64,000 nt of DNA from the NCBI GenBank assembly GCA_013400975.1, contig WBMZ01000161.1, positions 124,001 through 188,000 on the forward strand. The letters run 5' to 3'. Within the stretch, counting starts at the first letter, position 1, and the number at the start of each line of letters is the position of its first letter. The notes beneath the pieces were generated by a model that made no database searches, was not told the DNA's origin, and saw only the letters and a program-made list of their open reading frames with translations. Made by a program: the position numbers and the translations under genes. Source of the stretch: Atrichornis clamosus (lineage: Eukaryota > Chordata > Aves > Passeriformes > Menuridae). Of this stretch, positions 1-12,800 are shown in pieces.

Positions 1-628
1 ATGCTGTGAATACCTCTGGGTACCTCAAATGGCACTAGAGATCTAATTAGGCACCTAAATTGATCCTTAGATGTATATGGACTAAAATACACCGGAAAGA
101 ACAAAATGACTTGTATACAGAACTCATATTTCTGTATATGAAGAGTGCTTTACAGAGGAAAATGAATATCATCTACCTGACAAACTACGAAATGAAAACA
201 TATATTTGCCATGTTCATACAACAGAACAGGAGTGGAATTGGTGTCAGATTTTCTAACCTCTTCTCATGCTACTTCAGCTAAATGATAACAACAATTACA
301 CTGGCACAGAAAAGTATTAATGACAGAGGTCAGTTTCTTTTTTGTGTAAAAAGCAAAAGCCATAATGTGTGATTAGAAATGGCTCCTTCAAGGACTGGAT
401 GGTCTTCCTCACTGTGTCTGAAACGACAGCAGAGCAGCAAGTAAGGTTAACAAGTGGACAGGACAATAAGAAGGGATTCAACTTGTTCCTGAAGCTCACA
501 ACAGAGACCAGGACCATGACAGGAAATTGCAAATGGAAAGAAGCGTGCAAAGCATGGAAGAAGAAAGGTCCCTGGCTGTTTTTGTGCAGAGGAGCAAATG
601 TGCATGCACTGTTATACCAGACCCTTAC
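1..628 (-). other. MACC1 last intron (partial)
   Basis: This is intron sequence between the exon ending at 629 and a final coding exon that is not in the window. I searched the minus-strand frames for the conserved C-terminal MWKPAYDF and KHWRELTG-type segments and did not see them. No repeat or RNA gene is recognisable. Confidence 0.8.
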
Positions 629-817
629 CTCCAGAGCTACTGCTCCATTTTTCCCTTGGTGGGGCACTTCGTAAGCCTCTATTTGCTGCTTTGTGAGTCG
701 GGCTAGCTTCTCTGCAAGCTCTCGCCAGTTTTTGCCCAGCTTGACAGCTGAAGTCAAAATGATGGTGTCCTGTGTAAGACGTGCCACTAATCCCTGGCAA
801 TCTATTTTCAAAAGTGC
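629..817 (-). CDS. MACC1: MACC1 penultimate coding exon (death-like domain segment)
   Basis: This exon encodes 63 residues, from ALLKIDCQGL to the end GAVALE. They match the MACC1/SH3BP4 C-terminal segment containing WRELAEKLARLTKQQ. The acceptor TTGTTGCAG ends at 818, with an ACTAAC branch-point-like sequence about 20 bases upstream (835-840). The donor GGAG|GTAAGG sits at 628-627. The length is an exact multiple of three and both junctions are phase 0, so it joins cleanly after ELIV of the large exon. The next exon, which should begin with the conserved MWKPAYDF-type sequence, is not found in 1-628 and must lie outside the window. Confidence 0.95.
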
Positions 818-3800
818 CTGCAACAATAATTTTCGTTAGTGATCCCTCACCAGTAATTACAAACAGAACACTTTAATTTGATTTTATAACACAATTTTGC
901 ATTCCTGTGCAGACAGGAAGACTTTTTTAAATTTTGTTTTCTCACAGATATGTAAATTTTTTCCTACAAAAGGACGTTGCCAACAGTTTCAGAGGAAAAC
1001 TGCTCATGACCTTAAGAAAAAAAATCAAGTTGGCATTCAGCTGCTTTAGCATTCCAGTGTCAAATGGATCCTGCCAAGCTTACAGATCCTGAAAAAACCC
1101 CACACTTCTCCAACAAAAATATTTGGGGCATCAAATTTAGCTTCTTAGAAGTATGACATGAAACTTGAAAATGAAGTTAGAGCACTATTATACTAAGGTG
1201 TGGTCCTTTGTATACAGCTGGTTTGGAAAATCATTGATCACATTGGCCAGAATCTTTAAATTTACTCCTTCCACAGAAATAATAATTTGATGACTATTAA
1301 GCAGAAACGCAAGCATAAAATTCTAACTTCCATGATAAACGAGCATTTAATGACACGCAAGTTGTTTTAAGAGTGAAATCTTGAAATGCAGATATGTTGC
1401 ATTCTCCTTTCTTTCTTTCTTTGGATAAGAGCTAATGAGAAAAATTAATGTTGGGGTTTTTTCTTCTCAAATTAACAGAAAAATATTCCACTGAATACGT
1501 TGGGGTTTTCAGTGAAAGATCGAGAACAAAATCCAAAAATATTCCTTGATCTTTAAATACTTTTGCTGAAATATCAAGCATTCTGCAGAAAACAGACATA
1601 TGTGTGATATTTAACCATAAAAATCCTCATAGCAAAAAACAGAACTTTGGTAAGCACAGTAGTGAGAAGCTGACTACAGTGCACTGTACCAAAATCCCCT
1701 ATACCTTGGCAAAGTGGGGACAAAGTTGTTCAGTTTGCTTTTCTCTGATAAGCAAGAACCCTATAAAACACAAAAATAGGAGATTTCTTAAAAGAAATAA
1801 CTAGCAAATTCTACACAAAAATTACACAGGTGACATCTAGTTTTATGTCTAGCTCTACAAAGACAAGGTCCTGCATTGGCATTTCATAGCAAAAATATAT
1901 AAATCTCACAAAATAGGACATCAAGCAAACTGGTCTAGTGAAAGGTGTCCTGCCCATGACAGAAGGGTTGGAATGAGGTGATCTTTAAGGTCTTTTTCAA
2001 CCCAAACCATTCTATGATTCTATAAACTTAATCTAATTATGCCCCACTTTTTGTCTGTTCTGTTTCACTCTATTCAGTTAAAAGTTTGAATACTTTTCAC
2101 TGTTAGGTCCCCCTCTCTTTTTTGTACAGAAACATGATAGACTTTGCTGTACTTCATACTGGCTCAGTTTTATTCCACACGGTTTAATGTGCTCTTAAGA
2201 ATTGTAAGTGGCCACTGCTATCAAAATTTTTTTAATCCTGCTGAAATCGCTGTCAACACTTCAAAGGGGATAGACTAGTTATGGGAAGTAAACTGTTGAG
2301 ATTTACAATTCAGGATAGCCTAAAAGCTTTAGATGAATAGCTACAATGTGAATTTTAAATATCCATCTTTGTAATACTTTATTTTCATATCAGAAATTTG
2401 ATTTCTTCTGTCCCTTAATAGAGTGGTTGGCTTTTCAGTCAGAGCCAAGGAGAGTATTAAGCCACCATTAATTCCAGATTAATTTACACACAGATCAGTA
2501 AATAAATTAGGATTGTTAGCGGTGCAGCTTATTACATGGAAACATTTTGAATAAACTTTTGATTCACATATAACGACATTTGGTCACATAGAAGTTGTCC
2601 AATGGCTTACAAATGAGGCCCATGAAAGTACATGTTGAAATAGTCACAGTTTTGTCCTTCAGCCACTACAATATTGACTATGACATTTTAAGGTGTGGAT
2701 AGAAAATCTTGCCCTCAACATGTGTATCAAGATTTCCTTTTTAAACATGTGAAACAAGGTTAGACATGCAACTTAACATAAACAAACTTCTATTTGTATA
2801 ATGGAGTTTCCACACTATAAGGTTACTTAATACTTCACAATGGGAATGTGAATTTCTCAAGGAAGAAATTTACCAAGACAAAAGACAAAACTATTTCAAT
2901 TGTGGCTATATAAAAACTAAAAAAAGTTGTCTCAGTTAACCTACTAAATGAGCACAGTTCCTGGAGCATGAACAGAAGACTGTTCAGAAGCAATTGATCA
3001 AAGTATTATTCATCATGAGTGACTGGATGTCTTTTCCAGCTATTTGTATCTACAACTTCCAGTAATGTGTTCAGGTTTGTAAAGACTCCTGCAAGATGCG
3101 GAATCATGTTGGCTTGTTCATACATTACTACTAAGTAGTTTCTTGACAATACATTCCAATAAGCCAGTTAGTTCATGCAATACTTACAACAATGAGCTCA
3201 TAAAGAAAGAGTCTTTTTTTTTTGTTGGCATGACAGTCTTGCTTCATCCTCTTCACAACATGTGCAACTCTTTCTGATTCTTTATCAACATGTGCCTCAT
3301 TAAAGTCATCCAAAGACATATGTGAGTATCCTAGCACCTCAGCTAAAGCTCTCCAGTCATAAACACTCTCTGACACTGTAGACAGAACTACTGAGTAGAT
3401 ATAAGTCAATTTTTTGAATGGCAATGCAATTTGTTCAACAAGATTCCTGGTTGTTAGCTCACTATCAGCAGTGTCCATAGCTTGTTCTTTAGAAATCACT
3501 TTTACGTTTTTGCAATGCACAAGACCAATCTTTCTTCTGAGAACTCCTACATACCACTCTTTCATTTTAGTTTGTCCAATGGCTTTAACTTTATCTTCAC
3601 CAAGAAGTGCTATTGTGTCCCCTTTAAAATATTCCAGCAAATAGTCAATCTTATTTTGACGTAACACTGTTTTCAAAGCCACTCCATAAGTATTAACACT
3701 CAAAGTTTTGTCTTGAAACTTCGGATATTTTACCGTTGGTATCAAAAGCCAAGGCGCAGATTTGATTTCTTTGCGGTTTTGTAGGCACTTTGGCCTATTA

Positions 3801-6800
3801 ATAATTCCACTTAATTTTGGAGCTGGATCAGGAGTCGTAACATGGAACTGCGTTACTTGACTACTTTTTAAGACTTTAATCTGAACGAGGAAAACAAAGA
3901 AATGCATTTCCCTACATCCAAGCATGGAAAACAGGAATTGTTGGCGCACCATTTCACCAGTTTTCAACTCCTCCTTTTTAATATTTTTACTTTGATCTTC
4001 CATCTTTATTTCAAAATCTGGGTCACAGGATATCAAAGAAATGTTTAGATCTTGTGGTTTTTCAAGCAGAAATGTATGTTTTCCCCACAGCTGAAACACC
4101 ACAGGAGGCATATTTTTCCCGCCCTTTTTTATATCACAAATTGTGAGTTTTCCTGGAATGTAGTTATGACCAAAGACTGTAAAAACTGCTGTAAAAGATG
4201 GATGAATATATTTGGGACCATAAATTCCAACTGAGACTGTTCTATGAACATAGTCCCAGACATTAGTTGCTGGAGGTTGGATTTTGTTTGCTTGTACAGC
4301 AATCACTGCATACATCACATGACTGAGGTCCGTTAGCTTCACTTGAATGGTATCTTGATAAGAGTAGCAATTCTCTAGCTTCTTAAAAGGTCCTTCTTTG
4401 TTGAGACTAAAAAAACACACAATATCACTCATAACTTGGCTGAGGGGATCATTCTTCACTTTAGCCGCAACTTTCACTTCTAAGAAAATGGCTTTGCTTG
4501 TGTTGAGGTTGCTCAGCGTAAGTTCTATCAGAGGACTTACTGTGCTGGACAGCTCATTGTTACATGACAACGGAGGGTTAAGGATAGCCTTTAAACCAAC
4601 TTCTTGGAATTCTCCTGGTAATACATGTCCCACAGGGACATGAATGTTGATATCTGAGTCAGGTAGTTGTACTGAACCGCCATCATGATTCAGTTTACAA
4701 ACTACGTGAATGTCTGTAGCTTGCGTTTGTGCCCATCCAGGACTGTGGCTCATGGCTTCTAAATCTAGGCAAGACCGGGTGAGTTGTCGGTGACTCAACC
4801 AAGCCATCTTGTAGGCTTCACGGTCATTTTCAAGCCATGTCACTTCTGAAGCTGTAGTTTTTTGAGGTGCTGTTTTGTGAGGATTAGATCTTCTGTTATC
4901 AACAATATCCAGGAAGTCAGAGACACTCTTGGATCGCCCAGATCTTCTTGATGAAGCCTTTCTTAGGAGGCAATCAATATCTAGCTCATCACCTGAGGAA
5001 TCCAAAGAGTCCCTATTGCTAGAAAGTTTAGAGAACAAATAAGGTTTTTCTTTTAAGATAGAAAGGCATTTATTATTTTCATTTCTATTTGAAGCAGCTA
5101 TGTCATGTACGAAAGGGTTGGAGCCTGACAGTTCATTCCAGAAAGGATTAGTCTTGGAAACAGCTTGGGCATGTTTGAATACACCAGGCCAGTCAATATC
5201 CAAATCCAATTTTCTTTCATTGACATCTGTTTAAAAGAAAAAACAAAATAATTTCCTAAAGCACAGAGATTTGAGACATTCCATTCATTTCCAACTGACA
5301 GTCTGTTAAATTAAGAGGTAACCAAATTTTCCTCCTGAAATATGTATAGATAATTTCTATATTTCTCCTTCAGGTTTTTAAATAGTATCAATATTGATTT
5401 AATTAAGAATCTTTCTTAATAGAAAGAGTGCTAACAAATTAGTGCTGAATAACACATTAGTACTGAATAACAAATTAGTGCTGAAGGATGTAAAGCATCT
5501 TCTTTGAGGTCTTGATCGTTATCAACTCCTATGATTATTAATTGGCATCAAGTATGATAAAGTTCCAGAAGGTTCAAACCATTATATTCCAGCAATCTTT
5601 GGCATCTTACAAAATGCCATGGTTTTCTTTCTTTTGTGTCTGTCTCTTTACAAAGATTAAACATTTACTGTTTCATTTTTCAAACACCATAGACTGTACA
5701 GATAAATATATTATTCAAAATTCCTTTTCACATTCAAAGTGTGTGTGCACTTAATTGATGACAGCACTCTTTCAATTTATCTCCATGTGTGTGGAATCTA
5801 TTATACTAGCTTTCCATTAGAAAAAGATCATTGGTATAATTTATGAGATCTTGTACATCTTGAAATTTGGAGAGAAATGTTTGTGTGACTACTTATTTTT
5901 CTGAGTTTGTATTTAAATAGACAAATAGGGGTGTTTAAGTGATATTTGTATATGTTTTCTAATAAAAATACTCATTATTTACAGTAAAATCTATTTTTTC
6001 TGATGAAAATACGTCCTTATTTTTATATTAACAGTTGTTCATAGAAGTTGGTTTACAGTTGATTGAGATTCATCTTTCTTGCGATGAATAGAATATCAAC
6101 AACTTTTTATGCTAAGAGTTTCTATTACTTCAGTTTGCCAGTATTTTTTCCATATATAGAGAGGTTATACCATCCCTTCTTTATACATCCTTGCAAAGAG
6201 TTTAAATTTTACAGGGAAAATTCATTATTTCTGTTTTTTTCACCATCACTATAGCTTTCATTTCTACACTTGCCATGGCTCTTCCATTTCCAAGGTTACT
6301 CTATACTGCTCAATTCCAAGCATCACAGTGATACAGTCACAAAAAGAAAAAAAATTACTTTGAAATATTAGTACTTCTTTGTTTCCTTTTTCAAATTGTG
6401 TTAAAAAGCCCAAACCATGAAGCTTCTCCATGGTTCAAGAAAATTCCCAGTTTGAAAGAACCAAAGTGGAATTTACCTGTTTCCCATCTGCCTATCTGCA
6501 AAATTCTAACATTGTCTTGACAAAAGTCTTCCAGGTGAGAAGCCAGGGGAGCCCAGGGGGAGCTTCCTTTCCCATGAGCATCTCGTCTTGACCAGGATCA
6601 CCAGAGGGGGCTAGGCTGCTCAAGAACCCGCTGAAAAGTTCTTTTGTTTCTGCCCATAGGCCCAAAGCTTTCCTTGTGCTGTGATGCCTTTACAGTCAAA
6701 TCATTATTATCAAAAATAAAAATTACTGAAGCCCAAAATAAACATAAGGGATTTGTTTGGGGTTTTTTTTTCCATCCTAAAAGGCATGTTTCTACAAGAA

Positions 6801-9800
6801 AAACATGAGCAGAACACTGCCAGAGCCTGAGTCACTAGGATGGACACTTTCTCATGCCAAGGTAACAGCACAGTTACTGGGCTGCCGTAGGTGAGCGAGG
6901 AAATGTCTCCTGCTCCACAACTTACACAGTAAGTGTCGGGCTTGCTGTTACATCTGCTACTGGACAAGAAGCTAAGGGGCTGCCTTACCTTGTGGAGGCC
7001 AAAGTTTTCTTAACTTTGGGGTTAAAATAGCAATGAGATTAAGTCAACTTTGTTAAGACTCCAGTTTTTAAATTGGGCTAGCTTCAAAATTACCCTGCCT
7101 TCCTGGTCCTTAAAACCCTATATTAATCTAGTTTGGCTAAGAACTCCCTCTTCTCTTCCACATCTTGACCCCCAGTAAACATATTCTAAGTAGCATTTGT
7201 TAATGTAAGGTTAAAGATTTCAACTCCTCCTTCCAACCTGCCTGACCCAGAGCTTTGCAGAAATAAAGCCTTTAGATGGTGAGCCTTAGTACAGGAAATA
7301 GCAGAGGAGACGTACTGTGGCTGTCTGAAGGTGTCCGGTCATCTACATCAATCAAAGTCCCCTCTGACCGGCTTCGTGGAATCTCTTCACTGGTGAGGGA
7401 ATCTGTTCCACTACTGGAAGAATTTTCCTCCTAGAAAACAGTTAAGTATATAAAACATCAGCAAGTATGCAGTTTGAAAAAAGGGGAAGATGTTGAAGAA
7501 TAATTGAGCTTTGCTCCTGTATTGTGACGTGAAAAAAAAAGTGAAGTTATGATTTATAAGTAAATTTACGAACTCTGCCTAAGACCATAACAATCCTGAG
7601 TGAGTCTTACTATCTACTGTGCATCAAACCCACGAGATGCTACAGCTGCAGTACAATATAGTATCCCAGCCAATAGTGAAGTCCAACAACTCACAAAATT
7701 AAGCATCTCGCAATTCAAACTGAGCCAATTACACAATAACTTCTGTTCAGAAGGTCTTGAATAAAATATTTTTTTTCATAAAATAGACATTTAAATTCCT
7801 GTTTTCAGGTAAGTGTGAGTACGATCATTAAAGGAGAAGATCTAGATCTGTTACTTTCTTTGCCAGTTAAGGTAATGTATTTTCATCTCTTTCAGTTTTA
7901 TTATTCTTCTTATCCTCCTCCTTGAAAGTAGAGCAGGTCAGATATTCCTTTTAGTCTGTCCAAGAATGACTTAAAGTACCCTTCCTTAGGGACCACCAGC
8001 ACAGCAACAGTCCAAGAGAGGATATTTAGGTCTCTCTTCTTCCTTGTTCTGGCTACAAGAACTTCTGTTTCATTTTGATGCCGTTTTCATGTGGTCTGGG
8101 CAACACAAGAGCTGTAAAACAGATGCTGTGTTTGAAAGAATGAGAGGCAACAGCAAACCTATTGCAAGGGCAGGGCAGAAGGGACCTCCCTTTGAGGTAG
8201 GCAACAGAAGGATGAGCCTCTCAAGGTACATTGCCTAATGCTAAAAAGAGCAGGAGTTGTCATGTCTCCTAAAGAAAGAGCAGTTGCAGGAGTTTCCATG
8301 GAGCATTTGGTATCCTACACACTGAAATTACTGTATCTCAGAAACAGAACCTGAAGGAAATAAAATATTACAGATCTTTTGTGCAGGAAAGCTCTTTAAG
8401 TTAGTACTACAAACCAAGAGACCATTTAGTGACTTTCCCAGAATCCTCTCACAGATCCTATATGTAGTGAGGTGTAAATGCTGATGACAGATAGATATAT
8501 TAAGTTATATGGGTAAAAAATGAGACAGACAAACAAACAAACAAATAAACAATGTGGGAGTGGGGGAAAGAGAGGGTAAAAATCCAGAGGGTTTTTTGGG
8601 TCCATACATGGGATACAATAGTCAGCTTTGTTCAGGAGTCTGAAATACTGCAGCCTGTTAATTCTGGAGTGAAAATTAAGCCTAAGCAAATCTCATTTTG
8701 TCATGTTAAAAATGGAAAAAAAAGAAAAAAAAAGATTGGGTCTATTTTTGCTGTGGCTGTAAGAAAAAGGAATGTTCAGTTCCAATTCTAGTGGATGAGT
8801 TATGGGAAAAGGAAGCACACCTTATATTCAAGCATTACTGCACAGAAAGCAGAAGCCAACTGTTTGCTTTCATTGCACAATGCCATAGTTTAAGACATCT
8901 CTTTTTTTCACTGCAAATGTAAATTGGTACTTTTTGCTGTTCTCACAAGTAGTACCTTCAGCTAATGGCAGTCTGTTCAGGTGCTTTTTTGTGCACAGGG
9001 ACCTTCAGGTTCCTCTATTACCAGAAGTCTCTGCTCTTTGTCTTTGGAGTCCTGATTTTTGCTAGTAGGTAAAGCTAGCCTCCAGGACCAAGTCATTCTG
9101 GCTTCTGCTACTAGCATCCGATAAGAATGAAACTGCAAACTAAAATGCCTCCTTACTCCCAACATCATTAATTCCAAGATGTGACACTCCACACCCGTAA
9201 AAAGATATCATTGTTCTTCTGTCCCTGATAAGCAACAGTATCTTTGATAAAGTGTACAGACTCCTTCAAAGGAAATAAATTTTTCTTTGCCACTGAATCT
9301 CAAAATGCTGAAAAACTGAGTGCATTTTGTAAACATACAAGTTTTTTTATCTCTGGCTTCTACATAGACACTGGGGAGGTTTAATCACACTGGAATTAGG
9401 TACCCATAGTCTAAAAATCTCAATAACTGTATGAAAAGTAAGTCTATTTTTTACAATATCAGTGCTTGTGCCAGCACTAATCTCTGACTGATGATTTATT
9501 GATAATTGACAAATTAATTGAAGAACAATTCTTTAAATAGTTAAAACACGATTATTTCAGTAGCTGCATAAAGTTGAAGGCAGTAAATAAGGATGAAGAA
9601 AGTGCACAAGAGTGTAAATGGATGCACAGGGGCTAAAATAGGAAACCCATGGGGAAGGGAAGAAGAGAGAAAGAGAAAGAAAAATAATCTCTTTACACAG
9701 TGGGACTATATTGGCAAAGACATGACAACAAGATTGTATATGGAAGCTTTTTAAACTAAGGACTTCTGCAAATAGAATAAGCCATTTCCTAAAAGTTCCC

Positions 9801-12800
9801 TTTGGGAATTCCTCAAAATGCTCATCACTAGCCTGGCACAGAGATGGAAAAGCAGATACTGAAAAGGAAAACCACTTTCAAAAATAATCCTCCATCCCCT
9901 TGAAAGCATTCCTTGGTATGAGAGCATGATGAGGGATCCCTTGTTATTGAGGCATGTCTTTGGGCCAGACAAGAGAGGATGAGAGAAGGGGAGATATATA
10001 TAAACATTCCTGGGCAAAAGACGACCACAGTTGGTCAGCATGTCAAGGGATGTGGGAAACACTGGGGACAAGCTGTACACGGGGTAAGGGGCACTGTGCC
10101 TCCTGCACAAGGGTACATGATCTGACACTAGGGTTGGGTCCCATCTCTTCTCTGTTCCAGCCTGGCTGGGAGTGCTGGGAATGCCTAAAGCCCAATCTCT
10201 TTGTATGAGACTGAGAAAATAAGAAAACCAAATGCTCACCCTTTTCCAGGGGTACATTCTGTGATAATATAGCATCACAAAATAAACTTTTGATAGGACA
10301 GACCTTTTAATTAGGACGTAACCCGAATAAATTCTGAAGAACAATAATTCACAAGAGAAGAGAGATTGATGCAGGTGGGATATACAGCCATACTGATCAG
10401 CATTGAAAAGGAAACGTATAAAAACCTTTTGCTGCAAAAAGACGGACTTACGTATAGAGACCAAGCTTTTCATTTGCTGTAGCTACTGAATAAGAAAGAT
10501 GTAAACTGACAAGTGCTTAATGGCACAAGGAATTATTTGACTGATGGCATGTCAGCTCACAGTGGGAAGTCAGCAGGGAATGAAGAAGTGAAGAGGTTGG
10601 AAAGAGATCAGCTGTGGAGGTGACCAGGGAGTGAACCTGAGTGACTGAGAGATGTGGCATGTTTTTTTGTAGGAGGGCAAGAAAGAGTTAGACAGGAGCA
10701 CCCTGCTGGGGACTGCTTGACCCATAACAGCATGTAACTCAGGACCCAGGGCAGTGTTGGCAGGCACGTTGCAGCACTGTTACAGGGGAAGAAAAATGCA
10801 GTAGATGAAGAAGAAAGTCTTGGGTAGAAAATTCAGTTTCACAGAAGTCAGGAGACAGATTTGTTGCAAACGGCGGTTTTGCTGCATATAATGACTCCAG
10901 AAAATTCTTCCAGGTCTTTCAAAATTCAAGTGCACTTTTTTTTTTCTTTCCAGCTTCACTACCAAAAAAACCCATATCCTGTTGTGTTTAAAACAGTGGT
11001 AATGAAGAAAATAAAAAAAGCCCAAAGGCAAACACTTTCCCCCTGCCTTTGCCCTCAAAAATAAGAGAGAACACATTCTTTTGTGTTTTTAAAGTATCAA
11101 CATCTCAGAGCAAAATACTAACAATTTATATTTCATTCCACCTTAATCCTTCTTCAACAGCAGGTTTTGTTAAGAACAGAGCTCTTCTATGGCCATGTCT
11201 CCCCATGGACTCCTACATGCTCCCCACACAGAGAGTGCTACTTGGCCATACCCTTATTCACATAGATTCCTAGCCTTTATACCCAGAGGATGAAGTTTAT
11301 TATTAGCAGGGACAGGACAAGAAACAGAAACAGGTGATTGAGATGTCTCTCATTCCTCAGGCTCACTTTTAGGTGACATTGGGGAAAATGAGTTGCTACT
11401 TATAAAGGTTGGGTTGTTAGACTTTCAGGTTTGTTTCTGAAAAAGGAGCAAGGTAAATGCAGCAGAATGTTAAATCAATATGCAGTTAAATAAAATGTTC
11501 CTGGTCTAACCAAATACTGAGTATGCTGAATTATTTAAATTCTATTCTATAGAGAAAAGAAAAGGAATTCTAAAGAGACAGCAATACACAAAAGAGGGAT
11601 TGTTTCAGAAGACACTACACATCAACAACAAACCTAACACTGCCCATTCTCTGCAGACTGACATGTTTCTAGCTAAACTAGCTACAGTAACAGGCCATAT
11701 TTTAACAGTCCCTTGGCTCTTGTGGCCTAGAACAGCTTTATGCAGATCAGAGTTCGATGAGAAGCACTTGGTTCCAAGTTACTTATCTCTGATTACAGGG
11801 CTGAACTGTGGTGCTGTAGTTGATGGCAGCACAGCATAGCAAGTGAAATATTCAGCTGAAGTGCAGAAACCTTCCACTAATTTTAGTCTGATGTATGTGA
11901 GGCAGTGAAGGAAATGCATCTGTATCTCACTTCGAACAGAGACAAAATTGATTTTAATGTTAAACCTTGAGAGTACTCAATCCTTAACTTTCTAATACTT
12001 GAATGCTTTAGTATGACTATTACTTGCCACTTTAACTATACTTATAGAAAGGCATTTTCAATAGATAGATCTACTAGTTTACTCTGTTGTTAAATAGTTG
12101 CCAAGTTTGGTACCTAGTTTTTCAATGTTCTGAAAATTTATCACCCTGTGGGTACTGCAGAGCCATTCACACCGAACCCAGGGTTTAGATTTTTTGCAGA
12201 CCCATTCACACCGAACCCAGGGTTTAGATTTTTTGCAGACCCAACATATGTCTGCACAGCTGCTTGGAACTGACAAAATCACTGCTCGTAATACTTCATC
12301 TGAGCTGGTGCTAAATGGTAGAGCTAGTACTCTCAGCACAACAAAAATGGGGATTGAAGTGGGTCATCCTCTCAGTAGATTTCCACTATTTTGCAGGTGG
12401 GTTTTTATAGCCTCTGCTCAGCTGTGCACAACCCAGAACTGACTGTTTTACAGCCTGTTTGGGGAACACTGTGCAAGCAAAAATAACTACACCATAGACA
12501 CTCTCTCCACAAGGCAAGTATCCTTCCTTCTACTCCACACATCTACACTTCTAAAGCTACTTGTTGTAAGTGGTAGAGCATTTATTTTTAATTATAAACT
12601 TTACATTTGGGAATATTGTTTTCCAGAAATCTCGAGAATGTGTAGTTAAGTTTTGATGTTGTCTTTTGGGTTTTAGCTACCACCCTGAAATACTCCATGG
12701 TTTCCCTTTGGCCTCAGGATAACAGAAATATGTTGCATACTACTTATCTTACTAAGCAACTTCTTAAGGAACAGGAAATGGAGAGTGAAGATGTCACTAA

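Noticed and set aside
317..626. Continuation of the MACC1 frame beyond 629
   Set aside because: Similarity to MACC1 ends exactly at the GTAAGG donor. The following residues are intron read-through.
5188..5209. Start codon for the 678-residue MACC1 frame at 5209
   Set aside because: The codon is TTG. The frame continues upstream to a splice acceptor at 5227, so this is internal exon sequence, not a start.
6598..6611. CTCF-like motif
   Set aside because: It matches about 12 of 14 consensus positions, with a mismatch at the key C of the GGC core, so it is too weak to annotate.
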